A stretch of 47,752 bases of DNA from a virus: the IMG/VR virus record IMGVR_UViG_3300008110_000556, positions 1 to 47,752 of that record; one strand, written 5' to 3'. Position numbers and translations under genes: made by a program. This document shows, piece after piece, positions 18,711 to 27,101 of the stretch. Position 1 is the first letter of the stretch. Each line of letters starts with the position of its first letter. The notes under the pieces were generated by a model. The model did not search any database and was not told the origin of the DNA. It saw only the letters and a program-made list of their open reading frames with translations.

Positions 18711-18906
18711 AAGACACATTGCAAAAACAATATCTTATAGAATAATAAGTACCAGTATTGGATTTGCTACAATGTGGGCAGTTACCGGTTCTATTAAAAT
18801 GGGAGCCGCTTTTAGCATTGTAGAGCTACTTTGGAAACCCATTCAGTACTATATACACGAAAGAGTATGGTACAAATGGGTTAAATATGGAATAAAGAAT
18901 GAATAA
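18697..18906 (+). CDS. DUF2061 small membrane protein
   Basis: 69 residues. RHIAKTISYRIISTSIGFATMWAVTGSIKMGAAF..VELLWKPIQYYIHERVW matches the DUF2061 signature (R-x-x-x-K-T-x-S-Y-R, TGS, YYxHERxW) throughout. Two hydrophobic stretches (about 17-32 and 38-52) predict an inner-membrane protein. From memory, bacterial DUF2061 genes often lie near sulfate activation genes, which would fit the kinase and sulfotransferase here; this association should be checked. Overlaps the previous gene by 14 bases and closes the cassette. Confidence 0.85.
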   Translation: MVSFKRHIAKTISYRIISTSIGFATMWAVTGSIKMGAAFSIVELLWKPIQYYIHERVWYKWVKYGIKNE

Positions 18907-18913
18907 CCTTATA

Positions 18914-18922
18914 TATTTATAA
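18914..18922 (+). promoter_or_regulatory. Candidate late promoter motif TATTTATAA
   Basis: TATATTTATAACCACAC, 28 bases before ATG 18951, in the intergenic gap that separates the modification cassette from the tail module. Confidence 0.55.
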
Positions 18923-18950
18923 CCACACAAAATTAAATTACAAATTATCT

Positions 18951-19211
18951 ATGCAAACCACAGAAAAAATTCAATTAACTCCTGAGGAGCTATCTAAACT
19001 ACAAGAAGGAAACAATAAAGTAGCAGACATTGTAGCATCCTTAGGTCAAATTGAAATACAAATATCTCTTCTACAGAAAAACAAAGAGTCTTTATTGGCA
19101 GCTTTTTCCCAAACCCAACAGGATCAAAACCAATTAGGAGCAGAATTGACCCAAAAATATGGGGATGGTACAATAGACATGACTTCCGGAGAATTCACTA
19201 AGGCAGGATAG
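18951..19211 (+). CDS. Small coiled-coil protein preceding the tail sheath
   Basis: 86 residues, Gln/Glu/Leu-rich (LTPEELSKLQEGNNKVAD, IQISLLQKNKESLLAAF), predicting a helical coiled coil with no membrane segment. It has its own late-type promoter and is followed by another before the sheath, so it is expressed late. A tail assembly or scaffold role is plausible from position only; family not recognised. Confidence 0.65.
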   Translation: MQTTEKIQLTPEELSKLQEGNNKVADIVASLGQIEIQISLLQKNKESLLAAFSQTQQDQNQLGAELTQKYGDGTIDMTSGEFTKAG

Positions 19212-19231
19212 TTTTTTGAAAGAGTTTCTCA

Positions 19232-19240
19232 TATTTATAA
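19232..19240 (+). promoter_or_regulatory. Candidate late promoter motif TATTTATAA
   Basis: CATATTTATAACAAAAC, 27 bases before the tail sheath ATG at 19268. Confidence 0.55.
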
Positions 19241-19267
19241 CAAAACAATATAAAATAACTTAATAAA

Positions 19268-20017
19268 ATGGCAGAAACTCTATTATCTCCCGGTGTATTA
19301 GCAAGAGAGAACGATCAATCTTTTATACAAGGTCAGCCACTTGAAAGAGGAGCAGCTATAATTGGACCCACTACAAAAGGACCAGTTGAAACCCCAACAC
19401 TAGTAGGTTCATTTAGTGAATTTACTAATATTTTTGGTGGAGCTGTTCAAAGTGGATCTAACGTATATTCTTACCTTACTTCAATTGCAGCTAACAACTA
19501 CTTCCAAAATGGTGGTACTTCTTTACTAGTAACTAGAGTAGTCACTGGTTCTTTCACCTCCGCAACTAGCTCATTGATGCCAACAGGATCAGGTGGCCCA
19601 ACTACTGGTTTATCTCCATTTGTACTTGAAACAATTTCTGAAGGTATTATTATGAATAGTACTAGTACTGAAATTTTAGGTTCTTTACCTTCAGGTTCAA
19701 GCGATAACATTAGATGGGAAATTCCAACTGTTAACACTGCTTCTGGGACATTTGCATTGTTGATTAGAAGAGGAGATGACAATAACGTACAAAAAGTAGT
19801 ACTAGAATCTTACAACAACTTATCACTAGATCCATACTCTTCTAACTATATTTCTAAAGTAATAGGTGATGTGAATTTCAATTTAGTTAATGATGGTAAT
19901 GATTTTTTCATTCAACAAACTGGTTCTTATTCTAACATTTCTAAATATGTAAGAGTAAGACAAGTAAACTTTAATACTCCAAAATACTTTGACAATAACG
20001 GTATTGCTAAAGGATAG
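19268..20017 (+). CDS. Contractile tail sheath, N-terminal part (frame break)
   Basis: 249 residues ending at TAG 20015-20017. LLSPGVLARENDQSF..RGAAIIGPTTKGPVETPTLV is the typical sheath N-terminus of T4 gp18-like proteins, and the beta-rich insertion that follows also fits. The reading continues in the +1 frame (19989-20879), which holds the conserved sheath C-terminus, so this is not a complete protein by itself. Combined length would be about 537 residues, in the range for phage sheaths. Removing one base from the AAAGG run at 20009-20013 rejoins the frames as IAKDSQGL; +1 slippage at GGA-TAG-C is the recoding alternative. Confidence 0.88.
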   Translation: MAETLLSPGVLARENDQSFIQGQPLERGAAIIGPTTKGPVETPTLVGSFSEFTNIFGGAVQSGSNVYSYLTSIAANNYFQNGGTSLLVTRVVTGSFTSATSSLMPTGSGGPTTGLSPFVLETISEGIIMNSTSTEILGSLPSGSSDNIRWEIPTVNTASGTFALLIRRGDDNNVQKVVLESYNNLSLDPYSSNYISKVIGDVNFNLVNDGNDFFIQQTGSYSNISKYVRVRQVNFNTPKYFDNNGIAKG

Positions 20018-20879
20018 CCAAGGACTAACAGGTGGTAACTATACAAATGCAATCGCATTGTTATCAAATGAAGATGAATACAAATACAATGTAATATCTA
20101 TTCCTGGTCTATTAGCTTCTACTCACGCTACTCAAACCACAGCCTTAGTAAATAATACAATTAAAAGAGGTGATTCTATTGCAATTATAGACTTAGTAGG
20201 ATATAACTCACAAATAAATGCAGTAATAAACCAAGCATCTGGATTTGATTCTAGCTATGCTGCTGCATACTGGCCTTGGTTGCAAACTATCGACCCTAAT
20301 ACAGGTGAGGCAGTTTGGGTACCAGCTTCAACAATGATCCCAGGTGTATATGCATTTACTGATGCTTCAAGTGATCCATGGTTTGCCCCCGCAGGTATTA
20401 CTCGTGGCGCATTAGGCCAAGTAATTAGAGCTGAAAGAAAATTAACCGCTGGAAATAGAGATGATATATATGAAGCAAATGTTAACCCAATTGCTACATT
20501 CCCTGGAAGTGGAGTAACAGTATTTGGCCAGAAAACACTTCAGAAACGTGCTTCTGCACTTGATAGAGTAAACGTGAGAAGATTGTTGATTGCTCTTAAG
20601 GGCTTCATCGGCCAAGTAGCAGAAGGATTGGTATTTGAACAAAATACAGCCGCTACTAGAAATAACTTCTTAAGCCAAGTAAATCCATACTTAGAATCTG
20701 TACAACAAAGACAAGGTTTATATGCTTTCAAAGTAGTAATGGATGAAACTAACAACACACCTGATGTAGTAGATAGAAACGAGCTAGTAGGTCAAATCTT
20801 CCTACAACCAACTCGTACTGCTGAATTCATTGTGTTGGATTTCAACGTGTTGCCAACTGGTGCAGTTTTCCCTGCATAA
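19989..20879 (+). CDS. Contractile tail sheath, C-terminal part (frame break)
   Basis: Open frame overlapping the end of the N-terminal part. True coding probably enters around 20010-20020, since the only start here is a TTG inside the other frame. It encodes SQGLTGGNYTNAIALL, PGVYAFTDASSDPWFAPAGITRG, VTVFGQKTLQKRASALDRVNVRRLL and a C-terminal TAEFIVLDFNVLPTG, all hallmarks of the phage tail sheath C-terminal domains that form the interlocking sheath mesh. It has no promoter or ribosome-binding signal of its own, supporting a single gene broken by one base or read by frameshifting. Confidence 0.9.
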   Translation: MTITVLLKDSQGLTGGNYTNAIALLSNEDEYKYNVISIPGLLASTHATQTTALVNNTIKRGDSIAIIDLVGYNSQINAVINQASGFDSSYAAAYWPWLQTIDPNTGEAVWVPASTMIPGVYAFTDASSDPWFAPAGITRGALGQVIRAERKLTAGNRDDIYEANVNPIATFPGSGVTVFGQKTLQKRASALDRVNVRRLLIALKGFIGQVAEGLVFEQNTAATRNNFLSQVNPYLESVQQRQGLYAFKVVMDETNNTPDVVDRNELVGQIFLQPTRTAEFIVLDFNVLPTGAVFPA

Positions 20880-20895
20880 GGAGTTAGAATTTAGA

Positions 20896-20904
20896 TATTT
20901 ATAA
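20896..20904 (+). promoter_or_regulatory. Candidate late promoter motif TATTTATAA
   Basis: GATATTTATAATAAAAT, 20 bases before the tube protein ATG at 20925. Confidence 0.55.
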
Positions 20905-20924
20905 TAAAATAAAGCACATATAAA

Positions 20925-21413
20925 ATGGCAGTATTAGATCCAAACGAAATATTCTTCACAGCTTTTGAACCAAAGCAGGCGAATAGATTTATAATGTATA
21001 TAGATGGTATCCCCTCCTATACCGTAAAAGGTATGGGAGCGGTAACATTAACTCAAGGAACAGTAGCTCTTAACCACATTAACGTTCAACGTTTTGTTAA
21101 AGGCAAAACTACTTGGGGACCAATCCAATTTACCCTATTTGATCCAATCACTCCTTCCGGTGCACAAGCGGTAATGGAGTGGGTTAGATTGCACCACGAA
21201 TCTGTAACTGGTAGAGATGGATACTCTGATTTCTACAAGAAAGACTTAACATTCAACGTGTTAGGCCCAGTTGGAGATGTAGTATCCGAATGGATTATCA
21301 AGGGAGCAATGATCACTGATGCGGGCTTTGGTGAATATGGTTGGGATACAGAAAACACAGCCGTTAACATTACAATGACTGTTCAACCAGATTACTGTGT
21401 ATTAAACTTCTAA
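20925..21413 (+). CDS. Tail tube protein, T4 gp19-like
   Basis: 162 residues, the usual gp19 length. EPKQANRFIMYIDGIPSYTVKGMG, a TWGPIQFTLFDPITPSGAQAVMEWVRLHHE segment and a closing WDTENTAVNITMTVQPDYCVL follow the gp19-like tube protein pattern in order. It forms the hexameric rings of the inner tail tube inside the sheath encoded just upstream. It has its own late-type promoter and is followed by a strong terminator at 21438, which suggests a discrete, highly expressed transcript. Confidence 0.93.
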   Translation: MAVLDPNEIFFTAFEPKQANRFIMYIDGIPSYTVKGMGAVTLTQGTVALNHINVQRFVKGKTTWGPIQFTLFDPITPSGAQAVMEWVRLHHESVTGRDGYSDFYKKDLTFNVLGPVGDVVSEWIIKGAMITDAGFGEYGWDTENTAVNITMTVQPDYCVLNF

Positions 21414-21437
21414 TTAAATTTTTTACATAAATTTTTT

Positions 21438-21467
21438 AACCTACCCCATATCGGGGTAGGTTTTTTT
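21438..21467 (+). terminator. Intrinsic terminator after the tail tube gene
   Basis: Inverted repeat AACCTACCCC / GGGGTAGGTT (10-bp stem, 5-base loop ATATC) followed directly by a run of T. Strong rho-independent terminator. Confidence 0.9.
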
Positions 21468-21517
21468 ATATATTAAAAAAAATAGTTTGGATTTGTAAAA
21501 ATCCTTTATTACCTTCA

Positions 21518-21526
21518 TATTTATCA
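21518..21526 (+). promoter_or_regulatory. Candidate late promoter, variant TATTTATCA
   Basis: CATATTTATCATAG, 29 bases before ATG 21556 and downstream of the terminator, so a promoter is needed here. An upstream TAGTTTGGATTT (21483-21494) resembles TAATTTGGATTT at 33291-33302. Confidence 0.45.
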
Positions 21527-21555
21527 TAGAACAAAAGTTATTTTAAAACAAGTAT

Positions 21556-22284
21556 ATGACCGAATTTAAGTTACCTACCGAAACAATCGAATTACCCTCC
21601 AAAGGCTTATTGTATCCTTCCGACAGCCCACTTGCTAGTGGCACTATTGAAATGAAATACATGACCGCTAAAGAAGAGGATATCTTAACCAACCAATCCT
21701 ATATTCAAAACGGAACAGTATTAGACAAATTGCTCCAATCCCTAATTGTTACCAAAATTAGCTACGATGATTTGCTAATTGGGGATAAAAATGCAATTAT
21801 GATCGCAGCCCGTGTTTTAGGATATGGTAAAGATTATAAATTTACATACCGTGGAGAAGAAGAAACAGTTGATTTGTCCAAAATAGAAAATTCCCCATTA
21901 CACGAGGAGATACAAAAAGCTAAATCTAACGAATTTGCTTTCACACTCCCAGGTTCAGGTAACGTGGTTACTTTTAAACTATTAACTCATGGTGATGAGA
22001 AAAAAATAGAACAGGAAACAAAAGGGTTAACTAAAATAAACAAAAACTCTTCTACTACCATCACTACCCGATTAAAACATCAAATTCTTTCCGTTAACGG
22101 GGAAACAGAAAAACCCAAAATCCGAGAATTTGTAGACAATTACCTCTTAGCTCAAGATTCAAGAGCATTAAGAGAAAGAATAAAAGAATTAAGTCCGGAC
22201 GTAGATTTAACTTTTTTTCCCGAAAATGGGGACAACCGAGTCGATATTCCAATTGGACTTAACTTTTTTTGGCCTGACCTCTAA
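21556..22284 (+). CDS. T4 gp26-like baseplate hub / tail assembly protein
   Basis: 242 residues. The opening KLPTETIELPSKGLLYPSDSPL and EMKYMTAKEEDILTNQ..GTVLDKLLQSLI, then GDKNAIMIAARVLGYGKDY, match the T4_baseplate (gp26-like) family as I know it. The position between tube and tape-measure genes is where tail assembly chaperones sit in other long-tailed phages. A second open frame (22226-22564) overlaps its last 59 bases in the +1 frame, and a run of seven T (22264-22270) in the overlap would allow slippage to make a longer fusion. It ends GLNFFWPDL if no shift occurs. Confidence 0.78.
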   Translation: MTEFKLPTETIELPSKGLLYPSDSPLASGTIEMKYMTAKEEDILTNQSYIQNGTVLDKLLQSLIVTKISYDDLLIGDKNAIMIAARVLGYGKDYKFTYRGEEETVDLSKIENSPLHEEIQKAKSNEFAFTLPGSGNVVTFKLLTHGDEKKIEQETKGLTKINKNSSTTITTRLKHQILSVNGETEKPKIREFVDNYLLAQDSRALRERIKELSPDVDLTFFPENGDNRVDIPIGLNFFWPDL

Positions 22285-22564
22285 TACAGCCCCCGAATTT
22301 CGATTAGCAGTATTTAAACAGATCCATGAAATCGTATTCCACGGACAAGGTGGATACGATTGGGATACTGTTTACAATATGCCGTTATGGCTACGTAGAT
22401 TCACGTTTAATGAAATTCGCACATACTATGAACAGCAAAACGAGACCGTTAAAAAACAACAGTCATCCAACGCTAAAAGCTTAGTTAGCCCTGATGGTAC
22501 GGTAAATACCCCTGAGTTTATGAAAGCATCCAAAGAATTTAAAGGTAAAACAAACTATAAATAA
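22226..22564 (+). CDS. Overlapping baseplate/tail assembly frame, likely frameshift extension
   Basis: 112 residues from ATG 22226, but that start lies inside the previous gene and has no visible ribosome site. The convincing part starts after the T7 run: TSNTAPEFRLAVFKQIHEIVFHGQGGYDWDTVYNMPLWLRRFTFNEIRTYYEQQ. This looks like a small conserved phage domain commonly encoded near the tape measure. It may be translated on its own, or as a fusion to the gp26-like protein after +1 (or -2) slippage on TTTTTTT. A homopolymer length error would give the same picture. Confidence 0.7.
   Translation: MGTTESIFQLDLTFFGLTSNTAPEFRLAVFKQIHEIVFHGQGGYDWDTVYNMPLWLRRFTFNEIRTYYEQQNETVKKQQSSNAKSLVSPDGTVNTPEFMKASKEFKGKTNYK
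22264..22270 (+). other. Candidate frameshift site, run of seven T
   Basis: Zero-frame codons AAC TTT TTT TGG. A Phe tRNA on TTT (22267-22269) can re-pair with TTT at 22268-22270 (+1) or 22265-22267 (-2); both lead into the frame of the following gene (GGC CTG ACC). Confidence 0.5.
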
Positions 22565-22567
22565 TCA

Positions 22568-22576
22568 TATTTATAA
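22568..22576 (+). promoter_or_regulatory. Candidate late promoter motif TATTTATAA
   Basis: CATATTTATAACATA, 18 bases before ATG 22595. Confidence 0.55.
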
Positions 22577-22594
22577 CATATACCTTAATAATAT

Positions 22595-24790
22595 ATGGCT
22601 AGTCAGGAAGAATTAAATAGACAACAAAAATTTAACGACGAAAAAAATGAGCAAATTTCTCTAGAAAAAGAGCTAATTGCCGTACTAGCACGTAGAGCAG
22701 GGATTGATTCTAGCATACTTAGTGACCAACAAGATATATCTAATACTTTAAAAGATCAAGTTAAGTTTTTAAAATTTCAAAATGCTGAAAAAACACTATT
22801 AACTAGTCTTACTACTAAAATTAATAATATAGCCAAAGATAGTTATGCTATTTCTCAAGATCAATTAGGTTTAGAACAAACTAATAATAAACTTACTAAA
22901 GATAGACAAACTTTAAAAACTAGTTTAATACTATTAGATCAACAACAAGTAAAATTTTCTAAAGAAAACGATGAACTTAGCAAAAGTATAGCGGATAGTA
23001 TTGGAGAACAAGTAAAAGAAACTCAAAAACTTCTTGATAATTTAGATAAAGTAGAAAAAACTTCTAATGCCGTATCTAAAAACTTTGGAGTAAAGACATT
23101 TGATGCTCTTTCAGATATAACTAAGAAACTACCAGGTTTAAATAAATTTTCCGAGCCATTCCAACAAGCAAGTGAAGCTGCCCGTTCTACGTCGGCTAAC
23201 ATAGAAATGGCAGCTAAAAGTGGAGGAAAAGGTCTTACTGCTGAAAAAATTAAACAGTTAGGATTAGAAAAACAAGTTGGAGATCTTACTGGAAGTGCAG
23301 CCGCTAATAAACTTAAGGGAATGAGTGGATTTTCTAAAGGATTAGTTGCGGCGCAAGCCGGATTTAAAGCTTTAGGTCCTATGATAAAAAAAGCATTAGG
23401 ACCCGCTGTATTAATTGCTGAATTAGTTAAGGGTATAATGCAAGCAGATAAAGAAACTACTGAATTGCAAAAATCAATGGCTTTATCTAAAACTGAAGCA
23501 GCAGGCTTTAGATTAAATTTAGGGATGGCTGCTTCTGCTTCCGGGAATATTAACATTACAGCTTCTAAATTATTAGAAACATTTAGTGCTTTAAATAAAC
23601 AATTTGGTTTTATAACTAATTTTGCTACTGACACATTAGTTACAATGACTAAATTGACAGGTGTGGTAGGAGTTAGTTCCGAATCTGCAGGAAATTTAGC
23701 TGCTGCTTCTGAAGTTACAGGAACAAGTTTTGAATCCAACTATAAAGATGTACTAGCTACAAGTTATGAGCTCCAAAGACAATCTGGGGTTCAAATGGAT
23801 CTAAGAGATATTTTAGAACAAACTGGTAAGGTAACAGGTACTGTTAGAGCTAATTTAGGTGCTAATCCATCACAAATAGCTAAAGCAATTACTCAAGCTA
23901 AATTATTTGGTGCTTCTTTAGATCAAGTAGCAAATGCCGGTAAATCTTTACTTGATTTTGAATCCTCCATTACCGCTGAACTAGAAGCAGAATTATTATT
24001 AGGTAAAGACATAAATCTTGAAAGAGCAAGAGCAGCAGCTTTAGCAGGAGATCAAGTTACATTAGCACAAGAATTACAGAAAGAAGCTGGTAATTTCTCC
24101 GACTTCACCAAAATGAATGTTATCCAGCAAGAAGCATTAGCTAAAGCTATGGGAATGACTTCAGATCAACTAGCTGATATTTTATTCCAACAAGAGGTAC
24201 AAGGTAAATCTGCTAAAGAATTACGAGCATTAGGTAAAGAAGATTTAGCTCAAAGAGTAGAAGCTCAAGATCTTCAAACCAAATTCAATGCTACCGTAGA
24301 AAAATTACAAGGAATATTTGCAGATGTAGGTACTGCAATCACCCCAATATTGCAAATACTTGGATCAGCTTTATCTATAGTAGGAGCATTAGTTGGATTA
24401 ATAGGTGATATTGTTAAAATGTTCCAAGGAGATTTTAGTTTCTCAGGATTTACAGGAGGATTAAAATCTGCTGCATCTGGAATAGCAGGAGCATTTGGAG
24501 CTACTCAATCAGTACAAGATGGTATAGCTCCTCCAGATAGAGGCCCATTCACAGTCACAGATAGTTATGGAGCTACCGCAATTACTGCTAAAGGTGATGG
24601 GATAGCAGTATCTCCTAATATAAATCAAGGATCAGATAATACTGAAACAAAACGTACTAATCAACTACTTGAATCATCTGTAAAGGCATTAGAACAATTA
24701 ACTCAACTATCAGCTAGACCATCAGTATTCCAAATAGGAACAGATGAATTCTATACAGCTACCTCAAAATATAGCTATCAAGTTCAATAA
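22595..24790 (+). CDS. Tape-measure-like tail protein
   Basis: 731 residues. The first about 190 residues are charged helical coiled coil (LNRQQKFNDEKNEQISLEKEL; QVKETQKLLDNLDKVEK). Hydrophobic segments lie near 250-285 (GPMIKKALGPAVLIAELVKGI) and 580-610 (ITPILQILGSALSIVGALVGLIG), with Ala/Gly-rich helices between, the usual layout of tape measure proteins that fill the tube and reach the host membrane. The position after the tube and gp26-like genes supports this. At about 1.5 A per residue, a tail near 110 nm would be expected (rule of thumb). No muralytic domain is seen. Confidence 0.75.
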   Translation: MASQEELNRQQKFNDEKNEQISLEKELIAVLARRAGIDSSILSDQQDISNTLKDQVKFLKFQNAEKTLLTSLTTKINNIAKDSYAISQDQLGLEQTNNKLTKDRQTLKTSLILLDQQQVKFSKENDELSKSIADSIGEQVKETQKLLDNLDKVEKTSNAVSKNFGVKTFDALSDITKKLPGLNKFSEPFQQASEAARSTSANIEMAAKSGGKGLTAEKIKQLGLEKQVGDLTGSAAANKLKGMSGFSKGLVAAQAGFKALGPMIKKALGPAVLIAELVKGIMQADKETTELQKSMALSKTEAAGFRLNLGMAASASGNINITASKLLETFSALNKQFGFITNFATDTLVTMTKLTGVVGVSSESAGNLAAASEVTGTSFESNYKDVLATSYELQRQSGVQMDLRDILEQTGKVTGTVRANLGANPSQIAKAITQAKLFGASLDQVANAGKSLLDFESSITAELEAELLLGKDINLERARAAALAGDQVTLAQELQKEAGNFSDFTKMNVIQQEALAKAMGMTSDQLADILFQQEVQGKSAKELRALGKEDLAQRVEAQDLQTKFNATVEKLQGIFADVGTAITPILQILGSALSIVGALVGLIGDIVKMFQGDFSFSGFTGGLKSAASGIAGAFGATQSVQDGIAPPDRGPFTVTDSYGATAITAKGDGIAVSPNINQGSDNTETKRTNQLLESSVKALEQLTQLSARPSVFQIGTDEFYTATSKYSYQVQ

Positions 24791-24797
24791 TATTTAA

Positions 24798-24806
24798 TAT
24801 TTATAA
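24798..24806 (+). promoter_or_regulatory. Candidate late promoter motif TATTTATAA
   Basis: AATATTTATAATAAA, 21 bases before the ATG of a small gene at 24828. Confidence 0.55.
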
Positions 24807-24827
24807 TAAATTAAAAACCCATACACA

Positions 24828-25007
24828 ATGGCACTATTAGATAAACTACAAAAAGAGGGTACAGTATTAACTCCTTTAAGAGGCACTAGACCAACAGCTA
24901 CTTTAGTAAAAGATGTAATTCAAGTAAATGATACTTTTTCTAAAGGACAATATCAAAGCTATGTTGTTAATACCCCTAGATCTTTAGATCTTACAGGTAA
25001 CAAGTAA
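24828..25007 (+). CDS. Small unrecognised protein, 59 aa, in the baseplate cluster
   Basis: Reads MALLDKLQKEGTVLTPLRGTR, with TLVKDVIQVNDTFSKGQY in the middle, and ends LDLTGNK. It is preceded by a late-promoter motif and ends 6 bases before the next ATG. The next protein also begins MAL. Soluble, no motif recognised; likely a small baseplate or tail component from position. Confidence 0.7.
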   Translation: MALLDKLQKEGTVLTPLRGTRPTATLVKDVIQVNDTFSKGQYQSYVVNTPRSLDLTGNK

Positions 25008-25013
25008 TATTAA

Positions 25014-27080
25014 ATGGCATTAATAAGCCGAAATACAGACCTAAAATCTTTACGGTACGGAAAGGATCGAGTAGGTGGTGGGAACAGTAATCAACCTTAC
25101 ATCAAATCCCCTATCCCCGAAAACAGAAACCAACTAGACCGTAGTGGGGGAATTGACTTTCTCTTACGTGGTGGAACGTTAACCCCTTCTAGAGCTGTTG
25201 AGGATGTATCTAGGTTAACTAAAATGTTTGGTGATTTTAAATCTCCAAACGGAGTACTTTTTACTGCCAAGCAAAATTTACTCTCTAGAACCGGTGTAAA
25301 AACCCAAGCTAGTGGAATTTTAAATGAAGGTGTTTATTTACCAACTTCAACTTTACTGCAAGCCGCAGGTAATGCTTTTGGCATCCACTTAAATAAACAA
25401 GGCATAAATCCATTTAGAAATACCTCCCCCGATAATGGTACAGGTAGTCTATTTGGGTTAAGAGATCCTTTAGGATTAAATGTATATGCCCAAGTTATAA
25501 AAAATACCCAAGATAAAAAAGACAACAGATTAGTTCAATTAGCAAACAGAAAACTTAATGTATCTGTTAATGATACTACTACTCCAACATCTTTTTCACC
25601 TCTAGGGGCAATTATAGGTGTAGTTTCTAATATTTTATCTACTTCCCCACAAATTTCTTCTAATCCTAATGAAATTTTAAATTATGGAGGTGGACCCGGA
25701 TCTATTTTGGGTGTAGGGAAAACATCTATAAAAAGATATAGTTTTACAGATGAAGGAAAAACTAAAGCTGAGACTGCTCCTAAATCTACAAAAAATGTAT
25801 ATGGTAAAACATTTTTTCCAACTATAACTCCCACACAAACTAGTAAAGATGGAGTATTTACTTTAAGAGATTCATATTTGTATACTAATACAAATGATGG
25901 TTTAAATTTTGATAAAGTAGGAAATAGCATTTTTAAAGGTAAATACTACGTTTTAGATTCTAAAACTATATTTAATAAAACTACTTCCAAAGACACCACC
26001 CAAATATCAGATTTTAGAGAAGCTATTCCTGCTTCTCAAGTTTTTTCTGGGGGGAAACAAAATATATTATCTAATGCCCCAAATTATAGAACCAAAAATA
26101 TTGAAAATAGGGTTAATTTAGGAGATCCTGGTAAAAGAAATAAAAATGTTTCTAGCTATACTAATGGGTTAACTCGACCTGATGGAACAAAATATGGTGC
26201 TTTGGATTCAATCACTGCTATGCCCTTATACCAATCAGATAAAGGAAATCATAGTGGAAAAAGAAACGATCTAGTTAAATTTAGTATAGGCATTATAGAT
26301 AATAATTCCCCTAATAATAGAACATATATCCATTTCCGTGCATTTTTGGATTCAATGGATGATAACTATAATGCAGAATGGAATGGGTTTAAGTACATGG
26401 GTAGAGGTGAAAATTTCTATAGATACAATGGGTTTACACGTAACATAAATTTAGGCTGGACAGTAGCTGCTCAATCTAAAGAAGAATTGATACCAATGTA
26501 TCAAAAATTAAACTTCTTGGCCTCATCTCTAACACCTGACTATTCAGCTAATGGTTATATGAGAGGTAATTTAGCTGTACTTACAGTTGGGGGATACTTA
26601 TTTGAACAACCCGGTATCATAAACAGCATAAACTATTCAGTTCCAACTGAATCCCCATGGGAAATTGGAATAAGTGATACTGCAGGGTTTGATAATACTG
26701 TTAAAGAATTACCTCATATTATTAGAGTAACAGGATTTAGCTTTACACCAATTCATACATTTGTTCCTAAACTTCAGAAAAACACTTATGAAGGATTTTA
26801 TGGAGATACTAATGGAGGAATAGATAAAGCAATTAGTGGGTTTGGAAAAGAAAGATTTATAGCTTTATCTAAAGATACTTCTCTCGAAGCCAACACTACA
26901 AACTATAATCAACCTAATGATTATACTTTTGGAGGCCCTAATACCTCAGCTAGACGTCAAGCATCACAAGATCTAGTACAGGCTGATGTACTTAAAAAAA
27001 TATCTAATAAAGATCGTACCCCCTCCTTTTCTATAGGTTCAAATACCCCACAATCCCCAATTTTACCATCAAGACCCTAA
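25014..27080 (+). CDS. Baseplate / tail-tube cap-like structural protein
   Basis: 688 residues. The C-terminal about 250 residues (YIHFRAFLDSMDDNYNAEWN, FKYMGRGENFYRYNGFTRNI, NLGWTVAAQSKEELIPMYQKL, LAVLTVGGYLF, GIINSINYSVP, ESPWEIGI) form a tube-like domain pattern seen in baseplate proteins that join the tail tube, of the T4 gp48/gp54 kind. The N-terminal half is variable and Ser/Asn/Thr-rich. No enzymatic motif seen. Sits between the tape-measure candidate and the LysM-like baseplate gene, supporting a baseplate role. Assignment to gp48 versus gp54 is not possible by eye. Confidence 0.65.
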   Translation: MALISRNTDLKSLRYGKDRVGGGNSNQPYIKSPIPENRNQLDRSGGIDFLLRGGTLTPSRAVEDVSRLTKMFGDFKSPNGVLFTAKQNLLSRTGVKTQASGILNEGVYLPTSTLLQAAGNAFGIHLNKQGINPFRNTSPDNGTGSLFGLRDPLGLNVYAQVIKNTQDKKDNRLVQLANRKLNVSVNDTTTPTSFSPLGAIIGVVSNILSTSPQISSNPNEILNYGGGPGSILGVGKTSIKRYSFTDEGKTKAETAPKSTKNVYGKTFFPTITPTQTSKDGVFTLRDSYLYTNTNDGLNFDKVGNSIFKGKYYVLDSKTIFNKTTSKDTTQISDFREAIPASQVFSGGKQNILSNAPNYRTKNIENRVNLGDPGKRNKNVSSYTNGLTRPDGTKYGALDSITAMPLYQSDKGNHSGKRNDLVKFSIGIIDNNSPNNRTYIHFRAFLDSMDDNYNAEWNGFKYMGRGENFYRYNGFTRNINLGWTVAAQSKEELIPMYQKLNFLASSLTPDYSANGYMRGNLAVLTVGGYLFEQPGIINSINYSVPTESPWEIGISDTAGFDNTVKELPHIIRVTGFSFTPIHTFVPKLQKNTYEGFYGDTNGGIDKAISGFGKERFIALSKDTSLEANTTNYNQPNDYTFGGPNTSARRQASQDLVQADVLKKISNKDRTPSFSIGSNTPQSPILPSRP

Positions 27081-27101
27081 ATCTTTTCATAAAAACACAA
27101 T

